The notes beneath the pieces are model-generated. The model had not been told where the DNA came from. It ran no database searches and saw only the letters and a list, made by a program, of their open reading frames with translations. This document shows, piece by piece, positions 13,569 to 20,370 of a stretch of DNA of 22,133 bases (position 1 is the stretch's first letter; each line of letters opens with the position of its first letter). The position numbers and the translations under genes are program-made. The DNA comes from Patescibacteria group bacterium (GTDB lineage Bacteria; Patescibacteriota; Microgenomatia; UBA1400; MFAQ01), in the NCBI GenBank assembly GCA_018819325.1, contig JAHJQJ010000033.1, forward strand, positions 1-22,133, in the 5' to 3' direction.

Positions 13569-15185
13569 CATGCCCATCATGCCGGGGTTACCGGCAGGGG
13601 AAGCGTCTTCTTTTTCTGGCAGATCGGTGATTAGGGCCTCTGTGGTCAAGATCATGCTAGCAACAGATGCGGCGTTTTGAAGAGCCGAACGGGTAACTTT
13701 GACTGGGTCAATAATCCCCGCTTCTAGAAGATCTTCAAACTCTAGGGTGGCAGCGTTGAAGCCGTAGTTTACGTTTGAATTTTCTTCTACCTTTTTGAAT
13801 ACCCAACCGTCGTCGGCGCCAGAGTTTTTGGCTAACCAACGCAGGGGTTGAGATAAACTTTCTTTAATGATTTTTATGCCTATTTCTTCGTCGGTGTTTT
13901 CACCTTCTAGTTTGTCTAGAATCTTGGCTACTCTTAGAAGAGCCACTCCACCGCCGGCTACAACGCCTTCTTCTATAGCGGCCTTGGTGGCACCAACTGC
14001 GTCTTTGACTCTTTCTTTTAACTCGTTTAGTTCTACCTCTGTAGCGGCACCAACGCTGATTACGGCAACTCCGCCGGCTAGTTTGGCAAGTCTTTCTTGG
14101 AGTTTTTCTTGGTCAAAGTCTGAGGTGGTGGTCTCTATTTCATTTTTAATTTGAGCTACTCTAGTCTGAATGTCTTTTTTATTGCCCTTACCACCGATTA
14201 TGGAAGTATTGTCTTTGTCTGAGCTTACCCTGTCTGCTTGACCCAGATCTTCTACCGTAACCGAGTCTAATTTTCTGCCTAAGTCTTCGGAAATAACGGT
14301 ACCGCCAGTAAGAATGGCGATATCTTCTAGCATGGCTTTGCGGCTGTCACCAAAAGCTGGGGCTTTTACGGCTAATATATTAAAACTGCCACGCATTTTA
14401 TTGACCACCAGAGTGGCTAGAGCCTCTCCCTCTATGTCTTCTGCAATTATAACTAGGTTTTTAGAAATTTTAACAAAATTCTCTAAAAAGGGAAGAAAGT
14501 CGCTAATGGAGCTAATTTTTTGATCGGTGATAAGAATATATGGATTTTCGATAGAGGCTTCCATTTTGGCTGGGTCGGTAACGAAGTAAGGAGAGGCGTA
14601 ACCTTTATCAAAGGCCATGCCTTCTTTGTGTTCTATTTCCATTTCTAGACCCCTACCCTCTTCTACTTCTATAACACCGTCTTTGCCAACAAGCTTAAGT
14701 GCTTCGGCAATTTTTTTACCAACTGTTTCATTTTGAGCGGAAATGGTGGCTACCGACTGCCATTCGTCTGCTTTAATATCCTTTTTTATTTTCTTAAGCT
14801 CTGCAACGACTGCCGTTACAGCTTTATCTATGCCTTTTTTCATTTGCATGGGGTTAGCACCAGCGGTGATGTGCCTCATGCCTGCTTTAACAATTTGTTG
14901 AGCGAGCAAGGTTGCGGTGGTGGTGCCGTCTCCGGCTACGTCGTTGGTTTTGCTGGCGGCTTCTTTAACTAACTGTGCACCCATGTTTTCAAACTTGTCT
15001 TCTAGTTCGATTTCTTTGGCTACGGAGACGCCGTCGTGTAGAACGGCTGGAGCTCCCCATTTTTTGTCTATGGCTACATTCCTACCTTTTGGACCTAAAG
15101 TGGTGACGACTGCCTTGGCTAGTTTGTCTACACCTGCTAATAGTTTTTGACGAGCATCATCTGAAAAAGTAATTTGTTTGGCCAT
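13566..15185 (-). CDS. groEL: Chaperonin GroEL
   Basis: A 539-residue subunit of the double-ring ATP-driven folding chamber. Conserved features include TTLGPKGRNVAIDKKWGAPAVLHDGVSVAKEIELEDKF near the N-terminus and the ATP-site loop NDVAGDGTTTATLLAQ (about residues 82-97). KAPAFGDSRKAMLEDIAILTGG lies in the apical/intermediate part, EEGVVAGGGVALLR at about 400-413, and the C-terminal tail ends GNPGMMGM. Length and motifs are normal for the bacterial group I type. It is the second gene of a groES-groEL operon. The 55-nt gap between the genes contains a REP-like hairpin (15205-15233). No CIRCE element is present. Confidence 0.98.
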   Translation of the reverse strand: MAKQITFSDDARQKLLAGVDKLAKAVVTTLGPKGRNVAIDKKWGAPAVLHDGVSVAKEIELEDKFENMGAQLVKEAASKTNDVAGDGTTTATLLAQQIVKAGMRHITAGANPMQMKKGIDKAVTAVVAELKKIKKDIKADEWQSVATISAQNETVGKKIAEALKLVGKDGVIEVEEGRGLEMEIEHKEGMAFDKGYASPYFVTDPAKMEASIENPYILITDQKISSISDFLPFLENFVKISKNLVIIAEDIEGEALATLVVNKMRGSFNILAVKAPAFGDSRKAMLEDIAILTGGTVISEDLGRKLDSVTVEDLGQADRVSSDKDNTSIIGGKGNKKDIQTRVAQIKNEIETTTSDFDQEKLQERLAKLAGGVAVISVGAATEVELNELKERVKDAVGATKAAIEEGVVAGGGVALLRVAKILDKLEGENTDEEIGIKIIKESLSQPLRWLAKNSGADDGWVFKKVEENSNVNYGFNAATLEFEDLLEAGIIDPVKVTRSALQNAASVASMILTTEALITDLPEKEDASPAGNPGMMGM

Positions 15186-15204
15186 GATTTTGTTTGTTTA
15201 ATTA

Positions 15205-15233
15205 ATATAGATTCCCGCCTGCGCGGGAATGAC
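15205..15233. repeat. REP-like hairpin in the groES-groEL gap
   Basis: Exact 29-nt reverse complement of 1472-1500. Stem ATTCCCGC/GCGGGAAT with loop CTGC (15211-15230). It lies inside the operon between the groES stop and the groEL start, where such a hairpin could affect message processing or the relative amounts of the two proteins. Confidence 0.9.
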
Positions 15234-15240
15234 GGTTCGA

Positions 15241-15546
15241 CTAGTTAACGACTGCTAGAATGTCTTCGAACTTAAGAAACTGGTACTCTGTGTCCCCTAT
15301 CTGGACTTCGTTACCACCCCATTTTTTGTAAACCACTGTGGCACCTTTTTTGGCGGGCGATTTAATTTCCTTACCATTATCAAAAATTGGATTCCCTACG
15401 GCCAAAATAGTGCCGTACTGGGGTTTTTCATCGTGGCTGTCTGGTAAGTAAATACCAGAAACTGTTTTTTGTTCTTGTTTGGCTGGTTCTATTAAAAGAA
15501 AGCCGGGGGCGGGGTTTAGAGATTTAACGTTAAGTTGTTTAGACAT
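15241..15546 (-). CDS. groES: Co-chaperonin GroES
   Basis: A 101-residue lid protein of the GroEL chamber. NPAPGFLLIEPAKQEQ begins the fold, and the mobile loop that contacts GroEL is KTVSGIYLPDS (about 27-37), with the hydrophobic IYL triplet. YGTILAVGN, KKGATVVYKKWGGNEV and KFEDILAVVN complete the signature. Length is normal. It is the first gene of the groES-groEL operon. The promoter (15576-15605) lies inside the 3' end of abiEii, and an inverted repeat (15553-15575) covers the expected transcription start. Confidence 0.96.
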   Translation of the reverse strand: MSKQLNVKSLNPAPGFLLIEPAKQEQKTVSGIYLPDSHDEKPQYGTILAVGNPIFDNGKEIKSPAKKGATVVYKKWGGNEVQIGDTEYQFLKFEDILAVVN

Positions 15547-15552
15547 ATGATA

Positions 15553-15575
15553 AGCAGTTGAATAACTAGACTGCT
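15553..15575. promoter_or_regulatory. Inverted repeat at the groESL transcription start
   Basis: AGCAGT (15553-15558) and ACTGCT (15570-15575) form perfect 6-bp arms 11 nt apart, immediately after the -10 box and over the predicted start site. The position fits a repressor operator. The sequence is not CIRCE (TTAGCACTC-N9-GAGTGCTAA), so any heat-shock control would use another regulator. Confidence 0.4.
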
Positions 15576-16341
15576 AGTATAGGGGGGCGGGGAGTGGTTT
15601 GTCAAGAGGTAAGCGATCTACCATTTCCTTAATGGTAGTATCATCTATGTTTCTTGAATAATAAATTTGATTCATTTCTTTTTCTTTTTGAGTTTTAATG
15701 ATCTCTAGGTTAACCTTTATGTTGGCTTTACTTATTGGTTGCCGAATCTCTTTTTGCTTGACAAGTTGAATTATCTCTTCAAGATTAATGGTATATTCTT
15801 TGAGGATTAAGGCTAAATCATAAAAATCGCGGTATCGTGCTCTATCACTCATGGCTCTTATTTTTTCGGCACAGATTTCTTTGATATCCATTACCTGAAC
15901 TGTAAAATCAACACCCCAAACATTATGGTAAATCAATGTTTGTGGAGGAAGAACAACATTCTGTAAAAAATCAATTTCAACTTTTAATGAGTTGGGTTGA
16001 ATAAGCGGTCCAATGTATTGCAGTTTCTCAATTTTTACTGTGGCTTTTGATAAGTAGTCTTTTTTAATATTTAGGTAATGAACCTTGTTAAAGAGATTCC
16101 GTAAATTCTCTAGTGATACTGGACTTTGGTTAGAAGAAAAATCTAAGTCTTCTGAAAAACGATATTGTTTTAAGTAGCAATGATGGAGGGCTGTACCACC
16201 TTTGAAGATGAGGTGTTTTCCCAAGGATGAAGTGGTAATAATTTGTAAAACTAGGGCAAGTAAATAATCCTTTTCCGCAACATGGAGGGGATATTTAAGG
16301 CTTTTACGATTAATTATTTCAAGTTGTTGCCGTGTGATCAT
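15574..16341 (-). CDS. abiEii: AbiEii-type nucleotidyltransferase toxin
   Basis: A 255-residue toxin of the type IV AbiE system, a nucleotidyltransferase that blocks growth and can abort phage infection. Motifs: VAEKDYLLALVL (21-32), then FKGGTALHHCYLKQYRFSEDLDF (46-68), which carries the GG-T nucleotide-binding turn and the catalytic SEDLDF acidic pair (Asp65, Asp67). DIKEICAEKIRAM...RARYRDFYDLALIL (about 152-180) is the conserved helical block. It follows abiEi by 5 nt. The final residues (PLDKPLPAPLY) and stop are encoded by DNA that also holds the groESL promoter, starting with one copy of a 13-bp repeat. The native C-terminus was therefore probably altered on insertion. Confidence 0.88.
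   Translation of the reverse strand: MITRQQLEIINRKSLKYPLHVAEKDYLLALVLQIITTSSLGKHLIFKGGTALHHCYLKQYRFSEDLDFSSNQSPVSLENLRNLFNKVHYLNIKKDYLSKATVKIEKLQYIGPLIQPNSLKVEIDFLQNVVLPPQTLIYHNVWGVDFTVQVMDIKEICAEKIRAMSDRARYRDFYDLALILKEYTINLEEIIQLVKQKEIRQPISKANIKVNLEIIKTQKEKEMNQIYYSRNIDDTTIKEMVDRLPLDKPLPAPLY
15576..15605 (-). promoter_or_regulatory. groESL promoter inside the abiEii 3' end
   Basis: On the minus strand TTGACA (15600-15605), an 18-nt spacer and TATACT (15576-15581). Start is predicted near 15569, giving a leader of about 23 nt before groES. The -35 lies in the 13-bp repeat that is duplicated before abiEi. Confidence 0.7.
15598..15610. repeat. 13-bp direct repeat, groESL side of the abiE module
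   Basis: Identical to 17192-17204 (minus strand ACCTCTTGACAAA). It lies within the last codons of abiEii and contains the groESL -35 box. The two copies bracket the abiE operon like a target-site duplication. Confidence 0.6.
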
Positions 16342-16346
16342 TAGTT

Positions 16347-17132
16347 TTATTTGTCCAACCGATATTTATCAAAATACTCGTCGTAGTACATTCGCCATTT
16401 GGCATTAAATTTTTTATCACCAACAAGCATCCAGTGTGTGCCCTTGTTGGTTTTGACCAGTTCATGTAATGAACTGGAGTCTATGTTTAACAAATCAAAA
16501 ATATAACCAAAAATCTTGATTGTGGTTGATGACATTTTACTTACATACTTTGATAACCTAGCTATATTTAAGCTGGTTTGATATTTAGACATTTTTTCGA
16601 TTACCAAATCTATTGAGTACTTACTCTTATGAAAGTGGACGGTATCGATTAGTGCTTTTTCCATTGTAGCCACACGCGCTGTTCTGTTATCTATTTTAAC
16701 TTCTTGCCAACCGAAAAAGAATTTATCTTTGGTGTTTATGAAGCCGTATTCTGTAGTATTAAGTTTTACCGTTTTATAACGAACTTGAGAAATTGAAATT
16801 ACCTTGTCTATGAGCTGGTCAAACATGCCGTGATAAGCCAGAGCAGTTTCAAAAGAAACGTAGGAATCTTTAACAAGTAAGTTGGCGACGGTATAGGGTG
16901 AAAGTGATAAAAATCCTCTATTGCTAAAATTAGAAATAGCGTACAAACCCCTCTTTATACGTATCAACCAACCGTTGCTAACAAGTTTAGTGATTATTTT
17001 TTTAGCTTGTTGTTGATCCCACGAACCTTTAGCCTCGATATAGATTTGCTCTGAAGTGACAATCTGTCCGTGTTTGACAATTAGATCTTCAAGAAGTTTG
17101 CTTTGTTTTACCGTAAGTATAGTTTGTTTCAT
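16347..17132 (-). CDS. abiEi: AbiEi-type antitoxin and repressor
   Basis: A 261-residue protein. The N-terminal winged helix-turn-helix (about 1-70) has the typical AbiEi pattern EDLIVKHGQIVTSEQIYIEA, then NGWLIRIKRGLYAI (about 53-66). The antitoxin domain follows, with SPYTVANLLVKDSYVSFETALAYHGMFDQ (about 78-106) and RVATMEKALIDTVHFHK (about 152-168). AbiEi proteins neutralise AbiEii by a type IV mechanism and repress their own promoter by binding inverted repeats. First gene of the abiE operon, 5 nt before abiEii. A consensus promoter (17171-17199) and an imperfect inverted repeat (17140-17161) precede it. Length is normal and the frame is intact. Confidence 0.87.
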   Translation of the reverse strand: MKQTILTVKQSKLLEDLIVKHGQIVTSEQIYIEAKGSWDQQQAKKIITKLVSNGWLIRIKRGLYAISNFSNRGFLSLSPYTVANLLVKDSYVSFETALAYHGMFDQLIDKVISISQVRYKTVKLNTTEYGFINTKDKFFFGWQEVKIDNRTARVATMEKALIDTVHFHKSKYSIDLVIEKMSKYQTSLNIARLSKYVSKMSSTTIKIFGYIFDLLNIDSSSLHELVKTNKGTHWMLVGDKKFNAKWRMYYDEYFDKYRLDK

Positions 17133-17139
17133 GTAGCTT

Positions 17140-17161
17140 AAGTATCTTATTATGGGTACTT
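17140..17161. promoter_or_regulatory. Candidate AbiEi operator
   Basis: AAGTATC (17140-17146) and GGGTACTT (17154-17161) form an imperfect inverted repeat, matching AAGTA plus one further base on each side. It lies just downstream of the predicted abiEi start site and upstream of the start codon, the position expected for AbiEi autorepression. The match is short. Confidence 0.4.
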
Positions 17162-17170
17162 TCTAGTATT

Positions 17171-17199
17171 AGTTTAAACTATATTGAGAGCTTTGTCAA
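17171..17199 (-). promoter_or_regulatory. abiE operon promoter
   Basis: On the minus strand a perfect TTGACA (17194-17199), a 17-nt spacer and TAAACT (17171-17176). The -35 overlaps the TGA stop of the upstream ATPase gene and lies inside the second copy of the 13-bp repeat. The -10 is part of the 10-nt palindrome AGTTTAAACT. Confidence 0.72.
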
Positions 17200-17204
17200 G
17201 AGGT
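17192..17204. repeat. 13-bp direct repeat, ATPase side of the abiE module
   Basis: Identical to 15598-15610. It spans the last two codons and stop (acc tct tga) of the ATPase gene and continues into the abiE -35 box. This copy has the natural coding context, so it is probably the original site. Confidence 0.6.
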
Positions 17205-19685
17205 GGGTTGTGCCATGGAGAGGTCGAAACGGCCTTGGTCGTCGATTTTTTTTAGGATTATTTCTATTGCGTCGCCTTTTTTGGCTTTTTCAAGATAGCC
17301 TTTGGGGAGATTAGAGATGTGAAGCAGGCCCTTAATGCCGGGGAGGAACTCTACGAAGGCGCCGTAGTCTTTGAGGTTGTCGATGGTGCCTTGGTAGGTT
17401 TTGCCAACTACTGGTTGTTTTTTAGGTTCCGAACCATCCTTCACTGCGTTGCGGACCGCCGAAGGTTCGGAACCTTTGGACCCTTGGGAGACTGGGGCGA
17501 TGAAGTCTTCTTCCGTTACTTCTTTGTAGTATTGGTCGTGACTAGCTTGAAGAACCTTAGAACGGTTTTGGTTTTCGGTACTTGGAACAGGTAAGGTATA
17601 GGCAGGGAAGGGAGTGGAGATTCGACCATCAATTGATAACTTAATAACTATTTGGTATTTACCCAAGGCGACTAGGTCATCTTGGGTATATTGATTACCT
17701 AACTCGTTTATTAGCTGATTGGCGTCGTCTGCACCCACTACAAAAGTAGCCACCGTGCCAGCGTTACCAAAAATGGCCTTTTGGATTTCTTCTGGAAGCT
17801 GGGCGGTGTACTGATTGGCTAGAATTAGATTCAACCTAAATTTTCTGGCTTCAGAAAGAATCTTTACAAATGATTCGGTAGCGAAGTTTTGAAACTCATC
17901 AACATATAAGAAAAAGTCATTTCTCTGTTCTTCGGGTATGTGGACCCTGTTCATGGCGGCGATCTGCATTTGGGTGATGAACATGGCTCCTAAAAGAGCG
18001 GTGTTGTCTTCCCCTATTTTGCCTTGAGCAAGATTTAGAATAATTATTTTACCTTGATTCATTAAATTTTCTACATCTACGGTAGAGTGTTCGTGACCAA
18101 CTATGTTTCTTATTAACCTACTGGTGGTGAAACGGCCGACTTTGTTTAAGATGGGAGAGATGGCCTCTGACTGGAATTTTTCTGAATATTTGTCGTATTC
18201 TTTCTTCCAAAACTCGTGAACTACTTCGTCTTTGACAGATTCTAGATAATCGTTTCTAAACTTGGGGTTGGTTAAAAGTTTGGGAATATCAAGAAGAGTT
18301 GAGCCTGGTTTTTCTACCAAGGTGAGTAGCGTGTTTCGCAAGATATATTCCATACGGGCAGACCAGACGTTGGCCCAGATTTTGGTAAAAATTGAAAGAA
18401 TACCTGAAACAACTAGTTCTTGATGCTGTTTGTCTTTGACAACTAAGGGGTTTAAATGAAAGGAGATGTCTTTGGTTGAGGGATCTAGGTAAACCACATC
18501 GTTTATTCTTTCTTCTGGAATATGGTCTAAAAGAATTTCTGATAAATCACCATGAGGATCGATGATGGCTACACCGTGACCACTTTGGATGTCTTGAATT
18601 GCCATGTTGGCAATAAGAGTGGTTTTACCGGTACCAGACTTACCCAAGATGTACATATGGCGACGACGGTCATCCCCTTTTTTGATACCAAAGACACTAA
18701 CGTTGTTTTTAAACTCTGTGGTGGCAAAAAAGTTTATCTTGGCCCTATCTTGGTCTGATAAATAACCTGCAACGGGTAGGTCTTGAGGGGCCTCCCCTTT
18801 TAGGGTCTTGCCCCAGGTAATGTTTTTAAGACCGGCCAAGGTATTGTTTGGTAAGTGAAAAATAGAGGCAATTTCTAGAATGTTTAAGTACTGGCCTTTG
18901 GGGGCAAGTTTCATGTTTCTATTTAGAATGGCTTTTTTTAGTTTTGGTTCACAATTTTGATTCGGAGATTTAAGGGCAAGAGAGTTACCTTCTGACAAGG
19001 TATAAACGCCAAACGAACCGGCCAGTTGACTTAAGATTGATTGACTAGTTGATTTATTACCCGCTATGGTAATTAGACGGACATCTGTAAAATAAACTGA
19101 CTGGGTGGTTTTAAGTTCAATCTGGGCTTTTTGAGGGTGGGGTGGAGTGGCTGGTGTTTCTGGTGGAGGTGGAGGTGGATTTAAGATGCTATGGGCAGTT
19201 CTTAACCAAGACTTGGGGGCCGAAGCAAAAACAAGCTGAACAATGGCGGCTTGCCCAGTAGACAAACGAGACAAAACACCAATAACGGCGGCTAAATGAT
19301 CTGGGGTGGAGTCGGTAACGGTACTTAAAGGTAGATATGAAGGCTGGCTAAGGAACAGTTGACCCAAACTTATTTGACCATGACTCATCCAGGCTGGAAG
19401 ATAGTCTTTCATGAGGGTAATAATAGAGGTAGGATACTGGGCGGCGATTTGGGATTTAACTAGAGACTCAAGGTGTTTTGGACAGGTGATAATAAAATAG
19501 ATAGCTTGATTAAGACAAGCTAGTTCTAGAGAGATTGTTTGCTGACGGTGCAGAAATCTATCTAGAAACGATGATTTTAGACTAGAGTTAAGAGAAGCTA
19601 GAAAATGGGTAAAATTTGCTACGGTCTCTTCTGAATCTTTGGCGGGGCGAACCTCTAGAATAGAAATATCTGGTAAGGTGGACAT
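17196..19685 (-). CDS. VirD4/HerA-like AAA ATPase fused to a C-terminal S1 domain
   Basis: An 829-residue protein of the type IV secretion coupling-protein/DUF87 group common in Patescibacteria. Residues 1-165 form an unrecognised alpha/beta domain without membrane helices. A polyproline stretch (170-183) links to a second small domain (about 190-290). The motor follows: Walker A GKSGTGKT (348-355), AIIDPHGDLSEILLDHIPE (373-391), Walker B FFLYVDEFQ (591-599), then the sensor region ARKFRLNLILANQY (613-626). After a low-complexity linker (about 700-758) an S1 OB-fold domain ends the protein (759-826: YQGTIDNLKDYGAFVEFLPG). S1 domains bind RNA or single-stranded DNA, so the motor may act on nucleic acid in the cytoplasm. 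A palindromic element lies in frame in the linker (residues 737-754). No other secretion genes are nearby. Perfect TATAAT boxes lie just upstream. Confidence 0.87.
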   Translation of the reverse strand: MSTLPDISILEVRPAKDSEETVANFTHFLASLNSSLKSSFLDRFLHRQQTISLELACLNQAIYFIITCPKHLESLVKSQIAAQYPTSIITLMKDYLPAWMSHGQISLGQLFLSQPSYLPLSTVTDSTPDHLAAVIGVLSRLSTGQAAIVQLVFASAPKSWLRTAHSILNPPPPPPETPATPPHPQKAQIELKTTQSVYFTDVRLITIAGNKSTSQSILSQLAGSFGVYTLSEGNSLALKSPNQNCEPKLKKAILNRNMKLAPKGQYLNILEIASIFHLPNNTLAGLKNITWGKTLKGEAPQDLPVAGYLSDQDRAKINFFATTEFKNNVSVFGIKKGDDRRRHMYILGKSGTGKTTLIANMAIQDIQSGHGVAIIDPHGDLSEILLDHIPEERINDVVYLDPSTKDISFHLNPLVVKDKQHQELVVSGILSIFTKIWANVWSARMEYILRNTLLTLVEKPGSTLLDIPKLLTNPKFRNDYLESVKDEVVHEFWKKEYDKYSEKFQSEAISPILNKVGRFTTSRLIRNIVGHEHSTVDVENLMNQGKIIILNLAQGKIGEDNTALLGAMFITQMQIAAMNRVHIPEEQRNDFFLYVDEFQNFATESFVKILSEARKFRLNLILANQYTAQLPEEIQKAIFGNAGTVATFVVGADDANQLINELGNQYTQDDLVALGKYQIVIKLSIDGRISTPFPAYTLPVPSTENQNRSKVLQASHDQYYKEVTEEDFIAPVSQGSKGSEPSAVRNAVKDGSEPKKQPVVGKTYQGTIDNLKDYGAFVEFLPGIKGLLHISNLPKGYLEKAKKGDAIEIILKKIDDQGRFDLSMAQPTS
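17424..17475. repeat. Palindromic element inserted in frame in the ATPase gene
   Basis: Perfect 12-bp inverted arms AGGTTCCGAACC (17424-17435) and GGTTCGGAACCT (17464-17475) enclose a 28-nt GC-rich core. It encodes residues 737-754 (GSEPSAVRNAVKDGSEP), with the SEP motif at both ends reflecting the palindrome. It lies exactly in the linker between the motor and the S1 domain, where added residues are tolerated, as known for Rickettsia palindromic elements in genes. Confidence 0.8.
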
Positions 19686-19693
19686 TGGTTTTA

Positions 19694-19714
19694 ATTATAG
19701 CGAAAAAAATTATA
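19694..19714 (-). promoter_or_regulatory. Tandem -10 boxes of the ATPase gene
   Basis: Two perfect TATAAT hexamers on the minus strand at 19694-19699 and 19709-19714, separated by a T-run. The nearer one lies 8 nt before the ATG, predicting a leaderless message. The adjacent REP-like hairpin occupies the -35 region. Confidence 0.5.
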
Positions 19715-19715
19715 T

Positions 19716-19741
19716 AGATCCCGGATCAAGTCCGGGATGAC
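19716..19741. repeat. REP-like hairpin upstream of the ATPase gene
   Basis: Stem ATCCCGGA/TCCGGGAT with loop TCAAG, followed by GAC. It matches 1505-1530 at nearly every position. It fills the gap between the SPFH gene and the ATPase gene. Confidence 0.85.
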
Positions 19742-19749
19742 GAGGGAGG

Positions 19750-20358
19750 TTATTGTTGGGGAACGGGTGCTTGGAAAATTACTTGTTCTTTTTCTTTGGT
19801 TTGGAGCATTTTGAGGCGAGACAGTAAAACTCCTTCTACATTTAGACCTTTGTCTTCAAATAGTTTGGTAAGCTCGTTTTTAAGAAGTTTCTCTATTTCA
19901 CCACGGCTTTGAATTAGGTTCTCTGAGTTGAACTGGGTGAAGATGTTACTTATTCTTGATCTTGAATAAGGTCTAATTACTTTAGAGACAAAGTTATCAC
20001 CAATGTTTTCCCAAAGTTCTGGGGCGTTTTGCTTATCTATTCTAAAAAGAATGGAACCTTCTACAGAAACGCTTTGATTGTCTTTGGTGGTGGTTAGAAT
20101 TGGTTCGTCTCCTAAGACTTCTTTGTCTTTTAAGTCAAGAGACTCTCTAATGGTGTACTCTAGGATCTGGGCATTAAAAAGCTTGGCTACTTGCCAAAAA
20201 GGAATTTTTAGATGAAGGCCCGGGCTTAAAACTCTGTTTAGAACTCCCCTGCCACGGTCGTAGACACAGGCTACGTGTCCGGGTGGAACGGAGATAAAAA
20301 AACCACCAACAACTTCGTCGACCAAGAATGAAACAACTAATTTATCAAAATCTGCCAT
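19750..20358 (-). CDS. SPFH/prohibitin-domain protein, short form
   Basis: A 202-residue protein consisting almost only of the SPFH (Band 7) domain. It opens with a moderately hydrophobic stretch (about 8-25) and FISVPPGHVACVYDRGRGVLNRVLSPGLHLKIPFWQ (21-56), the typical prohibitin start. ILTTTKDNQSVSVEGSILFRID (about 88-109) and SRISNIFTQFNSENLIQSRGEIEKLLKNELTKLFEDKGLNVEGVLL (about 134-179) follow. The usual long C-terminal coiled coil and a clear N-terminal helix are missing. Family members scaffold membrane complexes such as proteases. It lies 12 nt downstream of yidC on the same strand, so the pair may work together in membrane-protein insertion or quality control; that link is positional. 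Confidence 0.83.
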   Translation of the reverse strand: MADFDKLVVSFLVDEVVGGFFISVPPGHVACVYDRGRGVLNRVLSPGLHLKIPFWQVAKLFNAQILEYTIRESLDLKDKEVLGDEPILTTTKDNQSVSVEGSILFRIDKQNAPELWENIGDNFVSKVIRPYSRSRISNIFTQFNSENLIQSRGEIEKLLKNELTKLFEDKGLNVEGVLLSRLKMLQTKEKEQVIFQAPVPQQ

Positions 20359-20370
20359 ATGTATAAATTA

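Noticed and set aside
13867..15150. Several plus-strand ORFs opposite groEL
   Set aside because: They are antisense shadows of a strongly conserved gene, with low-complexity Ser/Ala/Thr-rich products and no motifs.
15547..15600. CIRCE heat-shock operator before groES
   Set aside because: No TTAGCACTC-N9-GAGTGCTAA sequence or close variant is present; only the unrelated AGCAGT inverted repeat.
17158..17182. Stretch resembling a dif (XerC/XerD) site
   Set aside because: Pieces look like both arms of the Bacillus dif site, but the total is about 5 nt too short for two 11-bp arms and a 6-bp centre. The abiE -10 explains the TTTAAACT part.
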